From assembly GCF_000935045.1 (NCBI RefSeq), contig NZ_JYKS01000068.1, positions 1 to 41,271 of the forward strand: a stretch of DNA of 41,271 nucleotides, written 5' to 3'. The stretch's first letter is position 1, and each line of letters begins with the position of its first letter. Both the position numbers and the translations under genes were made by a program. The DNA is from Pseudomonas sp. 10-1B (GTDB lineage Bacteria; Pseudomonadota; Gammaproteobacteria; Pseudomonadales; Pseudomonadaceae). Below the pieces are notes generated by a model that was given only the letters and a program-made list of their open reading frames with translations, searched no databases and was not told where the DNA came from. Below are positions 8,622 through 17,805 of this stretch, piece by piece.

Positions 8622-9887
8622 ATGAAGCGTCGCAGTCTGATCAAGGCCTTTACCCTCAGCGCATCGATTGCCGCAATGGGCCTGAGCTGGAGTATCCAGG
8701 CCGCCGAGACCATCAAGGTCGGCATCCTGCATTCGCTGTCGGGGACCATGGCCATTTCCGAGACGTCGCTCAAGGACATGGCGCTGATGACCATCGAGCA
8801 GATCAACGCCAAGGGGGGCGTGAATGGCAAGCTGCTCGAACCGGTGGTGGTCGACCCGGCCTCCAACTGGCCGCTGTTCGCCGAAAAGAGCCGCCAGCTG
8901 CTGACCCAGGACAAGGTCGCCGTGGTATTCGGCTGCTGGACCTCGGTGTCGCGCAAGTCGGTACTGCCAGTGTTCGAAGAACTCAACGGCCTGCTGTTCT
9001 ACCCGGTGCAGTACGAGGGTGAAGAGATGTCGCCGAACGTGTTCTACACCGGCGCCGCGCCCAACCAGCAGGCCATCCCCGCCGTGGAATACCTGATGAG
9101 CGAAGACGGCGGCAACGCCAAGCGCTTCTTCCTGCTGGGCACCGACTACGTCTACCCGCGCACCACCAACAAGATCTTGCGCGCCTTCCTGCACAGCAAG
9201 GGCGTGGCCGACAAGGACATCGAAGAGGTGTACACGCCGTTCGGCCATAGCGATTACCAAACCATCGTCGCCAACATCAAGAAGTTCTCCGCCGGTGGCA
9301 AGACTGCGGTCATCTCCACGGTCAATGGCGACTCCAACGTGCCGTTCTACAAGGAACTGGCCAACCAGGGCCTGAAGGCCACCGACGTGCCGGTGGTGGC
9401 GTTCTCGGTGGGCGAAGAAGAGCTGCGCGGCATCGACACCAAGCCACTGGTGGGCCACCTGGCAGCGTGGAACTACTTCGAGTCGGTGGATAACCCGGTG
9501 AACCAGAAGTTCGTTGCCGACTGGAAGGCCTACGCCAAGGCCAAGAATCTGCCAGGTGCCGACAAGGCAGTGACCAACGACCCGATGGAGGCCACCTACG
9601 TGGGCATCCACATGTGGGCGCAGGCAGTGGAGAAAGCCCAGTCCACCGACGTCGACAAGGTGCGCGAGGCACTGGCCGGGCAGAGCTTCGAGGCACCGTC
9701 GGGCTTCACCCTGACCATGGACAAGAGCAACCACCACCTGCACAAGCCGGTGATGATCGGCGAGATCCAGGATGACGGGCAGTTCAGCGTGGTATGGGAA
9801 ACCGAGCAGCCGCTGCGGGCGCAGCCGTGGAGCCCGTTCATTCCGGGCAACGACAAGCGCCCGGACTATGCAGTGAAAGGTAACTGA
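8622..9887 (+). CDS. urtA: Urea ABC transporter substrate-binding protein UrtA
   Basis: This 421-residue periplasmic protein starts with a K-R-R-S-L-I-K signal peptide resembling a twin-arginine signal, with cleavage near residue 27 (I-Q-A-A-E). The mature part has the Peripla_BP (Leu/Ile/Val-type) fold: V-G-I-L-H-S-L-S-G at the first strand, N-G-K-L-L-E-P-V, then C-W-T-S-V-S-R-K-S and the Y-P-V-Q-Y-E-G-E-E motif characteristic of UrtA. It binds urea and delivers it to UrtBC. It heads the urtABCDE cluster. ATG 8622 follows a GGAGAGAG ribosome-binding site; an earlier ATG (8568) overlaps the sigma-54 element and is rejected. Confidence 0.95.
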   Translation: MKRRSLIKAFTLSASIAAMGLSWSIQAAETIKVGILHSLSGTMAISETSLKDMALMTIEQINAKGGVNGKLLEPVVVDPASNWPLFAEKSRQLLTQDKVAVVFGCWTSVSRKSVLPVFEELNGLLFYPVQYEGEEMSPNVFYTGAAPNQQAIPAVEYLMSEDGGNAKRFFLLGTDYVYPRTTNKILRAFLHSKGVADKDIEEVYTPFGHSDYQTIVANIKKFSAGGKTAVISTVNGDSNVPFYKELANQGLKATDVPVVAFSVGEEELRGIDTKPLVGHLAAWNYFESVDNPVNQKFVADWKAYAKAKNLPGADKAVTNDPMEATYVGIHMWAQAVEKAQSTDVDKVREALAGQSFEAPSGFTLTMDKSNHHLHKPVMIGEIQDDGQFSVVWETEQPLRAQPWSPFIPGNDKRPDYAVKGN

Positions 9888-9894
9888 GTGCACT

Positions 9895-10000
9895 GGGGCT
9901 GCTTTGCAGCCCATTCGCGGGTGAACCCGCTCCTACAGGGATCGCGCAGGTTTCAAACCTTGCGCCGTACCTGTGTAGGAGCGGGTTCACCCGCGAAGAA
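9895..10000. repeat. Paired REP element inside the urt operon (urtA-urtB)
   Basis: The left unit carries an outer stem GGGCTGCTTTGCAGCCC of the second REP subtype joined to the TTCGCGGGTGAACCCGCTCC core of the first; the right unit is TAGGAGCGGGTTCACCCGCG. It is a hybrid element filling the urtA-urtB gap. Such an element could protect urtA mRNA and make the binding protein more abundant than the permease. Confidence 0.88.
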
Positions 10001-10028
10001 TCCACCGCCGATTTCCAGGATTACCCGC

Positions 10029-11516
10029 ATGCTCAGACTCCTGCTCACTCTCCTGCTGCTAATCCCCCTGGCAACCCAGGCCAACGAGGGCGAGTTCTTC
10101 CTCAGCGCCAAGCCCGCCGAGCAGGCCCGCCTGCTCGAAAGCTGGGCAGCACAACCCGATGCCGCACGCCTGCCACTGCTGGAAAACCTGCGCCAAGGCC
10201 GCATCGCCGCCGACGACACCCGCAAGGTGCGCCTGAACAACCGCCTGCGCGGCCTGATCGACAACGCCCTGGCCAGCCACCAGTTGCTCAGCGACAACAG
10301 CGACACCCGCCTGGCCGCTGCCCAGCAACTGCAAAAAAGCGCACAACCGGCGCAAATGGCCTTCCTCGACCGGCGCTTCGCCAGCGAACCCGACGCCGCC
10401 GTGCACGCCGCCCTGGGCCTGGCCCTGGCCAACCTGCAGCTGGGCGCCAGTGAGCCGGCAGTGCGCCTGGCCGCCGTGCGCCTGCTGGGTGAAACCGGTG
10501 ACCCACTGGCCCGTACCCGTCTCGAAGCGCTGCTGCAACCCGACGCAGAAACCAACCCAGGCGTGCGCACCGCCGCCGAAACCAGCCTGGCCCAGGTCCA
10601 GCGCAAACTGCTGGTCGGCGAACTGCTCGGCCAGGCCTTCAGCGGCTTGTCGCTGGGTTCGATCCTGCTGCTGGCGGCGCTCGGCCTGGCCATCACCTTC
10701 GGCCTGCTCGGGGTGATCAACATGGCCCACGGCGAGATGCTGATGCTTGGCGCCTACAGCACCTACATGGTCCAGGTGCTGCTGCAGCGCTACGCCCCGG
10801 GCGCCATCGAGTTCTACCCGCTGATCGCCCTGCCGGTGGCCTTCGCCGTCAGTGCCGGGGTCGGCATGGCGCTGGAGCGCACGGTGATCCGTCACCTGTA
10901 TGGCCGCCCGCTGGAAACCCTGCTGGCCACCTGGGGCATCAGCCTGATCCTGATCCAGGCCATCCGCCTGCTGTTCGGCGCGCAGAACGTCGAAGTGAGC
11001 AACCCGGCATGGCTATCGGGCGGCATCCAGCTGCTGCCCAACCTGGTGCTGCCGTACAACCGCCTGGTGATCATCGGCTTCGCCCTGGCCGTGGTGCTGC
11101 TCACCTGGCTGCTGCTCAACCGCACGCGGCTGGGCCTGAACGTGCGTGCAGTCACCCAGAACCGCAACATGGCTGCCTGCTGCGGCGTGTCCACCGGGCG
11201 CGTCGACATGCTCGCCTTCGGCCTCGGCTCGGGTATCGCCGGGCTTGGCGGCGTGGCCCTGAGCCAGGTCGGCAACGTTGGCCCGGACCTGGGCCAGAGC
11301 TACATCATCGACTCGTTCCTGGTGGTGGTGCTTGGCGGTGTCGGGCAACTGGCGGGCAGCCTGTGGGCGGCGTTTGGCCTTGGCATCGCCAACAAGCTGC
11401 TGGAGCCGCAGATTGGCGCCGTGCTCGGCAAGATCCTCATCCTTGCGTTGATCATTCTGTTCATCCAGAAGCGCCCGCAAGGCCTGTTCGCCCTCAAGGG
11501 ACGGGTAATCGACTGA
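10029..11516 (+). CDS. urtB: Urea ABC transporter permease UrtB with periplasmic N-terminal domain
   Basis: This 495-residue protein has two parts. Residues 1-17 are a signal peptide or anchor and about 18-195 form a soluble helical region with HEAT-like R-L-A-A-x-x-L-L-G repeats. The LivH-type permease domain starts near residue 198 (L-G-S-I-L-L-L-A-A-L-G-L-A-I-T-F-G, then I-N-M-A-H-G-E) and has about eight helices. The extra N-terminal domain recurs in proteobacterial UrtB proteins and is absent from LivH. ATG 10029 starts the signal peptide; the longer upstream frame would translate the REP element. UrtC overlaps its stop by one base (TGATG). Confidence 0.93.
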   Translation: MLRLLLTLLLLIPLATQANEGEFFLSAKPAEQARLLESWAAQPDAARLPLLENLRQGRIAADDTRKVRLNNRLRGLIDNALASHQLLSDNSDTRLAAAQQLQKSAQPAQMAFLDRRFASEPDAAVHAALGLALANLQLGASEPAVRLAAVRLLGETGDPLARTRLEALLQPDAETNPGVRTAAETSLAQVQRKLLVGELLGQAFSGLSLGSILLLAALGLAITFGLLGVINMAHGEMLMLGAYSTYMVQVLLQRYAPGAIEFYPLIALPVAFAVSAGVGMALERTVIRHLYGRPLETLLATWGISLILIQAIRLLFGAQNVEVSNPAWLSGGIQLLPNLVLPYNRLVIIGFALAVVLLTWLLLNRTRLGLNVRAVTQNRNMAACCGVSTGRVDMLAFGLGSGIAGLGGVALSQVGNVGPDLGQSYIIDSFLVVVLGGVGQLAGSLWAAFGLGIANKLLEPQIGAVLGKILILALIILFIQKRPQGLFALKGRVID

Positions 11517-12591
11517 TGAACCAGCCACTGCTTGTCACCGCCACGCAAAAAGCCGGGCCGCGCCTGTCGCTGGCCATCGGTACCATCGTCGTCCTGGCCC
11601 TGCTCGCCCTGCCGCTGCTGTCACTGCTGCCGGCGGACCATGCCCTGCAAGTCTCGGCCTACACCCTGACCCTGGTCGGCAAGATCCTCTGCTACGCCAT
11701 CGTCGCCCTGGCCCTGGACCTGGTCTGGGGTTACGCCGGGCTGCTGTCGCTGGGCCACGGCCTGTTCTTCGCCCTTGGTGGCTATGCCATAGGCATGTAC
11801 CTGATGCGCCAGGCGGCCGGTGACGGCCTGCCGGGGTTCATGGCCTTCCTGTCGTGGACCGAGTTGCCCTGGTACTGGGCCGGCACCCAGCACTTCGCCT
11901 GGGCCCTGTGCCTGGTGGTGCTGGCGCCCGGGCTGCTGGCGCTGGTGTTCGGCTGGTTCGCCTTCCGCTCGCGAATCAAGGGCGTGTACTTCTCGATCAT
12001 GACCCAGGCCCTGACCTTCGCCGGCATGCTGCTGTTCTTCCGCAACGAAACCGGCTTTGGCGGCAACAACGGCTTCACCAGCTTCCGCACCATCCTTGGC
12101 TTCGACATCGCTGCCCAGGGCACCCGCGCGGTGTTGTTCCTGCTCACCCTCGGCCTGCTGCTGGCCAGCCTGTACCTGTGCTGGCGCCTGACCCGCAGCA
12201 AGTTCGGCCGCCTGCTCACGGCCGTGCGCGACGCCGAGAACCGCCTGATGTTCTGCGGCTACGACCCGCGCGGCTTCAAGCTGCTGGTGTGGGTGCTGAG
12301 CGCCGTGCTGTGCGGCCTGGCCGGTGCGCTGTACGTGCCGCAGGTAGGCATCATCAACCCCAGCGAGATGTCGCCGACCAACTCTATCGAGGCCGCCGTG
12401 TGGGTGGCCCTGGGTGGGCGTGGCACGCTGATCGGCCCGCTGCTCGGTGCCGGCCTGGTCAATGGCATGAAAAGCTGGTTCACCGTGGCCTTCCCGGAGT
12501 TCTGGCTGTTCTTCCTCGGCGCGCTGTTCATCCTCGTCACCCTGTACCTGCCCAAGGGCGTGGTCGGCCTGTTGAAGAAAAGGAGCCAGCC

Positions 12592-12595
<4 letters not shown>
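11516..12595 (+). CDS. urtC: Urea ABC transporter permease UrtC
   Basis: This 359-residue LivM-type permease has about nine to ten membrane helices, with the conserved L-D-L-V-W-G-Y-A-G-L-L-S-L-G-H-G segment in place of the G-L-A-G-L-L-D-L-G of LivM, and the cytoplasmic coupling loop A-V-R-D-A-E-N-R-L-M-F-C-G-Y. It forms the urea channel with UrtB. Its start codon overlaps the urtB stop, and its own stop overlaps the urtD start (ATGA), so the three are translationally coupled. Confidence 0.95.
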
Positions 12596-13449
<854 letters not shown>

Positions 13450-13463
13450 ACATGGAAACCTGC

Positions 13464-13550
13464 GCTGGCCTCTTCGCGGGTAAACCCGCTCCTACACCCG
13501 TGGCATTACACGGTCCATGTAGGAGCGGGTTCACCCGCGAAAGGGCCAGC
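13464..13550. repeat. Paired REP element inside the urt operon (urtD-urtE)
   Basis: Inverted units with CGCGGGTAAACCCGCTCCTA and TAGGAGCGGGTTCACCCGCG cores and outer arms GCTGGCC and GGCCAGC. It fills most of the 133-bp gap between urtD and urtE. Confidence 0.88.
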
Positions 13551-13582
13551 ACAGGCACAGCAACCCTTTCAGGAACACCAAC

Positions 13583-14281
13583 ATGCTCAAGATCGACACC
13601 CTGCACCAGTACTACGGCGGCAGCCACATCCTGCGCGGCCTGTCCTTCGAGGCCAAGGTCGGCGAAGTCACCTGCCTGCTGGGTCGCAATGGCGTGGGCA
13701 AGACCACCTTGCTGCGCTGCCTGATGGGCCTGGTGCCGGCCCGCGAAGGCAGTATCGAATGGGAAGGCAAGCCGATCAGCGCCCTCAAACCCCAGCAACG
13801 GGTCCAGGCCGGCATCGCCTACGTGCCCCAGGGCCGCGAGATCTTCCCGCGCCTTACCGTCGAGGAGAACCTGCTGATGGGCCTGTCGCGCTTCCCCGCC
13901 CGCGAGGCCCGCGAAGTACCGGCCTTCATCTACGAGCTGTTCCCCGTACTGGAACAGATGAAGCAGCGCCGTGGCGGCGACCTGTCCGGCGGCCAGCAGC
14001 AACAGCTGGCCATCGGCCGCGCCCTGGCCAGCCGCCCGCGCTTGCTGATCCTCGACGAGCCGACCGAAGGCATCCAGCCCTCGGTGATCAAGGAAATCGG
14101 CGCAGTGATCCGCCGCCTGGCCGAACGCGGCGACATGGCCATCCTGCTGGTGGAGCAGTTCTACGACTTTGCCGAACAACTGGCCGACCAGTACCTGGTC
14201 ATGGCCCGTGGCGAAATCGTCCAGCGTGGCCGCGGCGAAAACATGCAAGCCGAAGGTGTGCGGGGGCTGGTAACCATTTAA
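13583..14281 (+). CDS. urtE: Urea ABC transporter ATP-binding protein UrtE
   Basis: This 232-residue ATPase shows Walker A G-R-N-G-V-G-K-T-T (34-42), signature L-S-G-G-Q-Q-Q-Q-L-A-I-G-R-A-L and Walker B L-L-I-L-D-E-P-T-E-G-I-Q. The N-terminal Q-Y-Y-G-G-S-H-I-L motif is typical of UrtE. It pairs with UrtD. It is separated from urtD by a REP element but keeps the same direction and belongs to the same transporter. An acetyltransferase gene follows 31 bp later. Confidence 0.95.
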   Translation: MLKIDTLHQYYGGSHILRGLSFEAKVGEVTCLLGRNGVGKTTLLRCLMGLVPAREGSIEWEGKPISALKPQQRVQAGIAYVPQGREIFPRLTVEENLLMGLSRFPAREAREVPAFIYELFPVLEQMKQRRGGDLSGGQQQQLAIGRALASRPRLLILDEPTEGIQPSVIKEIGAVIRRLAERGDMAILLVEQFYDFAEQLADQYLVMARGEIVQRGRGENMQAEGVRGLVTI

Positions 14282-14312
14282 TCTGCAAACAACGACCCTG
14301 CGAGACGCTGTC

Positions 14313-14828
14313 ATGAGTTATGAAATCCGCGACGCCCTGCCTATCGACGTGCCGGGCATCCTCGACATCTACAACGACGCGGTGCGCAACACCACGGCGA
14401 TCTGGAACGAAACCCCGGTCGACCTGGCCAACCGCCAGGCCTGGTTCGAAGCACGGGCCCAGCAGGGTTACCCGATCCTGGTGGCGGTGGATGAGACTGG
14501 CGTGCTGGGCTATGCCTCGTTTGGCGACTGGCGGCCGTTCGAGGGCTTTCGCCTTACCGTGGAACATTCGGTGTATGTTCGTGGCGACCAGCGTGGCAAG
14601 GGGTTGGGGCCTCTGCTGATGGCGGCGCTGATCGAGCGTGCGAAGGGCTGTGGCAAGCATGTGATGGTGGCAGCCATCGAGAGTGGCAATGCGGCGTCGG
14701 TGCGCCTGCATGAGCGGCTGGGCTTCGTGGTGACCGGGCAGATGCCGCAGGTGGGGGTGAAGTTTGGCCGCTGGCTGGATTTGACCTTCATGCAACTGCT
14801 GTTGAACCCAGGCGCCGAGCCAAGCTGA
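14313..14828 (+). CDS. GNAT acetyltransferase, phosphinothricin/methionine-sulfoximine type
   Basis: This 171-residue protein has the GNAT fold with acetyl-CoA loop R90-G-D-Q-R-G-K-G-L-G. It also has the Y-N-D-A-V-R-N-T-T-A-I-W-N-E and E-H-S-V-Y-V motifs of the phosphinothricin/methionine-sulfoximine N-acetyltransferase family, which includes the studied P. aeruginosa PA4866. These enzymes acetylate glutamine-synthetase inhibitors and methionine sulfone. Its place 31 bp after urtE, probably as the last gene of the nitrogen operon, fits a link with glutamine synthetase. The native substrate is not proven by sequence. Confidence 0.88.
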   Translation: MSYEIRDALPIDVPGILDIYNDAVRNTTAIWNETPVDLANRQAWFEARAQQGYPILVAVDETGVLGYASFGDWRPFEGFRLTVEHSVYVRGDQRGKGLGPLLMAALIERAKGCGKHVMVAAIESGNAASVRLHERLGFVVTGQMPQVGVKFGRWLDLTFMQLLLNPGAEPS

Positions 14829-14838
14829 AATGCGAGCC

Positions 14839-14958
14839 CATGTGGGAGCGGCCTTGTGTCGCGAAAGGGCTGCGTAGCAGCCCCAGATCTCTGTTCCACC
14901 TCAATATCGCCGGGGCTGCTTTGCAGCCCTTTCGCGACACAAGGCCGCTCCCACATGG
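14839..14958. repeat. Paired REP element (GGCCTTGTGTCGCGA subtype)
   Basis: Inverted units with GTGGGAGCGGCCTTGTGTCG and CGACACAAGGCCGCTCCCAC cores face outwards, with internal stems GGGCTGCGTAGCAGCCC and GGGCTGCTTTGCAGCCC. It lies between the convergent acetyltransferase and cbpM genes and may end transcription from both sides. Confidence 0.88.
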
Positions 14959-14972
14959 GCCGGTGCGCTGAC

Positions 14973-15278
14973 TCACATCTGGATAAACCGGCCCAGCCGC
15001 TGCTTCAACATGCTGTTCTCACTGCGCAACTGCTGCACTTCCTCCAACAACTCCAGCGCCAGCGCCACCCCTTCCCATTCCAGCTCCAGGTCCTGGTGCA
15101 GCTTCGCCGCGCGCCTGGCCAGCAGCGGGGCCTGATCGTCGAACAGCCAGTCCTCCGGCGTTCGCCCGGAAGGCTCGACAATGCCGTGCTCGACAATCTC
15201 GATCACGCAGTCAGCCGTGATATCGGCCTCCTGACACAGGGTACGCATGTCCAGTTGAACGATCAGGGTGCTGCTCAT
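14973..15278 (-). CDS. cbpM: Chaperone modulator CbpM
   Basis: This 101-residue protein has a MerR-like N-terminal helix-turn-helix segment (about 10-45, ending V-E-H-G-I-V-E-P) and a C-terminal helical stretch (about 55-100) that can form a coiled coil. In the known CbpA-CbpM pair the small protein binds the J-domain of CbpA and inhibits both its co-chaperone and DNA-binding activity. It starts 2 bp after the cbpA stop codon, so translational coupling is expected. Size, order and motif all agree with CbpM. Confidence 0.9.
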   Translation of the reverse strand: MSSTLIVQLDMRTLCQEADITADCVIEIVEHGIVEPSGRTPEDWLFDDQAPLLARRAAKLHQDLELEWEGVALALELLEEVQQLRSENSMLKQRLGRFIQM

Positions 15279-15280
15279 GG

Positions 15281-16234
15281 TTACTTACTCCATTGTGTCC
15301 TCGGATTGAACGCGGCCTTTTCGGAAAGCTTGGCCCACAGTTCACGGGTAGACTCGTCGGATGTCGTCGGCATAACCACTTTGAGCTGCGCGTAGAGGTT
15401 GCCGCGCTCGCCCTGCTTGTTCGCCAGGCCCTTGCCCGGCACGCGCAGGCGCTGGCCGCTCTGGCTGTCGGGGCGGATGGTCAGGTTGATCTTGCCGTCC
15501 AGGGTAGGCACCGCCACCTTGGCGCCCAAGGCCGCCTCCCACGGTGCCAGCGGCACGGTGATGATCAGGTCATGACCTTCGACATCGAACAGCGGATGCG
15601 GTGCCATGCGAATGGTCAGGAACAGGTCGCCGTTGGCCCCGCCACCGCTGCCCGGCGCGCCCTGGCCCTTGAGGCGAATGCGCTCGCCGTCGGCCACCCC
15701 GGCCGGGATCTTCACGTTCAGGGTCTTGGTGGTGAAACCGGTGCGCTGGCCCAGGGCATTGGTTTGCGGCACCTGAAAGCTGATCTGCTTGGACTCCTTG
15801 TTCAGGGTCTCTTCAAGGAATACCGCCAGTTCAAGCTCCACGTCCTGCCCTCGCCTGCCGGCACTGCGTTGCTGTTGCCGAGCACCACCGAAGGGGTTGC
15901 CACCCCGCCCGCCGAAGATCGAGCTGAAGAAGTCGGAGAAATCGCCGCCCTCGAAGCCGCCGCCACCGCCACGGTTCTCCCAACCCGGTGGTGCCTGGAA
16001 TGGCCGGCCATGCTGGCCACCATACTTGCGAATCTCGTCGAACTCGGCACGTTTCTGCGCGTCGCCCAGCACTTCGTAGGCCTCGTTGGCCTCTTTGAAT
16101 TTTTCCTCGGCGTCGCGCTCCTTGCTGACATCGGGGTGATACTTGCGCGCCAGCTTGCGGTACGCGGCCTTGATCGCCTTTTCGTCCGCCGTGGGCTCTA
16201 CGCCGAGTATCTTGTAATAGTCTTTGAAGTCCAT
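15281..16234 (-). CDS. cbpA: DnaJ-like co-chaperone / curved-DNA-binding protein CbpA
   Basis: This 317-residue protein starts with a J-domain (1-70) with H33-P34-D35, the DnaK-stimulating motif. A Gly/Phe-rich linker (about 75-125) follows, then the two C-terminal substrate-binding domains (about 130-300, with G-x-R-I-R-L-K-G-Q-G and R-L-R-V-P-G-K-G). The CxxCxGxG zinc repeats of DnaJ are absent, which defines the CbpA class. It works with DnaK and binds curved DNA in the nucleoid. It is co-transcribed with cbpM and lies behind a heat-shock-type promoter (16274-16300). Confidence 0.94.
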   Translation of the reverse strand: MDFKDYYKILGVEPTADEKAIKAAYRKLARKYHPDVSKERDAEEKFKEANEAYEVLGDAQKRAEFDEIRKYGGQHGRPFQAPPGWENRGGGGGFEGGDFSDFFSSIFGGRGGNPFGGARQQQRSAGRRGQDVELELAVFLEETLNKESKQISFQVPQTNALGQRTGFTTKTLNVKIPAGVADGERIRLKGQGAPGSGGGANGDLFLTIRMAPHPLFDVEGHDLIITVPLAPWEAALGAKVAVPTLDGKINLTIRPDSQSGQRLRVPGKGLANKQGERGNLYAQLKVVMPTTSDESTRELWAKLSEKAAFNPRTQWSK

Positions 16235-16273
16235 CTATGGATCACCAATGTGAATGTACGTGTTGCAACAGAA

Positions 16274-16300
16274 GATAGGGGTCAAGCATAGCCTTTCAAG
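16274..16300 (-). promoter_or_regulatory. RpoH (sigma-32) promoter of cbpA-cbpM
   Basis: On the minus strand a perfect -35 CTTGAAA (16300-16294), 12 bases and CCCCTATC (16281-16274) match the heat-shock consensus CTTGAAA-N(11-16)-CCCCATNT. The predicted start lies about 30 bases upstream of the cbpA start codon. It would place this chaperone pair in the RpoH regulon. Confidence 0.7.
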
Positions 16301-16399
16301 ACCGCCTTGGCTTTGCCCCATGGCAGACGACTGGTCTTGATTCTGTAGCCAACTGGCATACACTGCGCGGCCGTTTTGCCCTCCGGAAGCTCATTTCCC

Positions 16400-17671
16400 A
16401 TGTCTGACGTATCCCCGGCCCGTGCCCTGGGCATCGACTTTGGCACCTCCAACTCCACCGTCGGCTGGCATCGCCCCGGCGTCGAGTCGCTGATTGCCCT
16501 GGAAGACGGCAAGATCACCCTGCCTTCGGTGGTGTTCTTCAACATCGAGGAACGTCGCCCGGTGTATGGCCGCCTGGCGCTGCACGAGTACCTGGAAGGC
16601 TACGAAGGCCGCCTGATGCGCTCGCTGAAAAGCCTGCTGGGCTCCAAGCTGATCAAGCACGACACCAGCGTGCTGGGCAGCGCCCTGCCGTTCAAGGACC
16701 TGCTGGGCATGTTCATCGGCGAGTTGAAAAAGCGCGCCGAGGCCGCCGCTGGTCGCGAATTCGAGCAGGTGGTGCTGGGCCGCCCGGTGTTCTTCGTCGA
16801 CGAAGACCCGGCTGCCGACCAGGAGGCCGAGGACACCCTGGCCGAGGTAGCGCGCAAGCTCGGCTTCAAGGACGTGTCGTTCCAGTACGAGCCGATTGCC
16901 GCGGCCTTCGACTATGAGTCGGGCATCAGCCGCGAAGAGCTGGTGCTGATCGTCGACATCGGTGGTGGTACCTCGGACTTCACCCTGATCCGCCTGTCGC
17001 CCGAGCGCCACCAGGTGGCCGAGCGCCAAAGCGACATCCTCGCCACCGGTGGCGTGCATATCGGCGGTACCGACTTCGACAAGCAATTGAGCCTGCAAGG
17101 CGTGATGCCACTGTTCGGCTATGGCAGCCGCATGAAGAGCGGCGCACTGATGCCCACCAGCTACCACCTCAACCTGGCTACCTGGCACACCATCAACGCC
17201 CTGTACTCGCAGAAGTCGCAGCTGGCCCTGGGCAGCATGCGCTACGACATCGAGGACACCCTGGGCATCGACCGCCTGTTCAAGCTGATCGAAGAGCGTG
17301 CCGGGCACTGGTTGGCAATGGAAGTGGAGGCCAGCAAGATCGAGCTGACCGAGCAGCAGAGCCGCCGCGTCGACCTCGGCCGCATCGAGCACGAGCTGGG
17401 CGTGGACCTGTCGCGGGCGCTGTTCGAGGGCGCTATCGAAGGGCTGCTGGAGCGCGTGCGCGGTAGCGTGAGCGAACTGTTGGCCAAGGCTGGCGTGAGC
17501 GAAGGCCAGGTCGACACGGTGTTCTTCACCGGCGGTTCCAGCGGGATTCCGGCGCTGCGCAACAGCGTGGCGGCGATGCTGCCGAACGCGCGGCATGTGG
17601 AAGGCAATATCTTCGGCAGCATCGGTAGCGGCCTGGCCATCGAGGCGCGCAAGCGGTACGGCGCTGCCTGA
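16400..17671 (+). CDS. yegD: Hsp70-family protein, YegD-like
   Basis: This 423-residue protein has the actin-like ATPase fold of Hsp70: phosphate-1 loop L-G-I-D-F-G-T-S-N-S (about 10-19), V-D-I-G-G-G-T-S-D-F for phosphate 2 and F-F-T-G-G-S-S-G-I-P for the adenosine site. It stops after the nucleotide-binding domain, without the beta-sandwich substrate domain of DnaK, as in E. coli YegD. Its clients and cycle are unknown. It is divergent from cbpA, with 165 bp between them. ATG 16400 is preferred over 16376 because of the GGAAG site ten bases upstream. Confidence 0.9.
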   Translation: MSDVSPARALGIDFGTSNSTVGWHRPGVESLIALEDGKITLPSVVFFNIEERRPVYGRLALHEYLEGYEGRLMRSLKSLLGSKLIKHDTSVLGSALPFKDLLGMFIGELKKRAEAAAGREFEQVVLGRPVFFVDEDPAADQEAEDTLAEVARKLGFKDVSFQYEPIAAAFDYESGISREELVLIVDIGGGTSDFTLIRLSPERHQVAERQSDILATGGVHIGGTDFDKQLSLQGVMPLFGYGSRMKSGALMPTSYHLNLATWHTINALYSQKSQLALGSMRYDIEDTLGIDRLFKLIEERAGHWLAMEVEASKIELTEQQSRRVDLGRIEHELGVDLSRALFEGAIEGLLERVRGSVSELLAKAGVSEGQVDTVFFTGGSSGIPALRNSVAAMLPNARHVEGNIFGSIGSGLAIEARKRYGAA

Positions 17672-17684
17672 GGCATCTCTTTAG

Positions 17685-17796
17685 CCTGTACCGGCCTCTT
17701 CGCGGGCTTGCCCGCTCCCACAGGTACTGCACAGGTTTTGGATTCTGTGCGGTCCCTGTGGGAGCTGGCTTGCCGGCGATGAGGCCGGCACAGGCT
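17685..17796. repeat. Paired REP element
   Basis: The left unit is TTCGCGGGCTTGCCCGCTCC and the right is a diverged GGAGCTGGCTTGCCGGCGAT; outer arms are TACCGGCCTC and GAGGCCGGCA. It lies between convergent yegD and the AI-2E gene. Confidence 0.85.
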
Positions 17797-17805
17797 GATG
17801 ATGGA

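Noticed and set aside
6956..9914. Long minus-strand frames of 523 and 459 codons opposite the permease and urtA
   Set aside because: Their translations are His/Gln/Gly-rich low-complexity antisense products, and the plus-strand genes are clear homologues of known families.
16317..16324. CCCCATGG as a heat-shock -10 element for the YegD-like gene
   Set aside because: No CTTGAAA-like -35 element lies at the required spacing on the plus strand.
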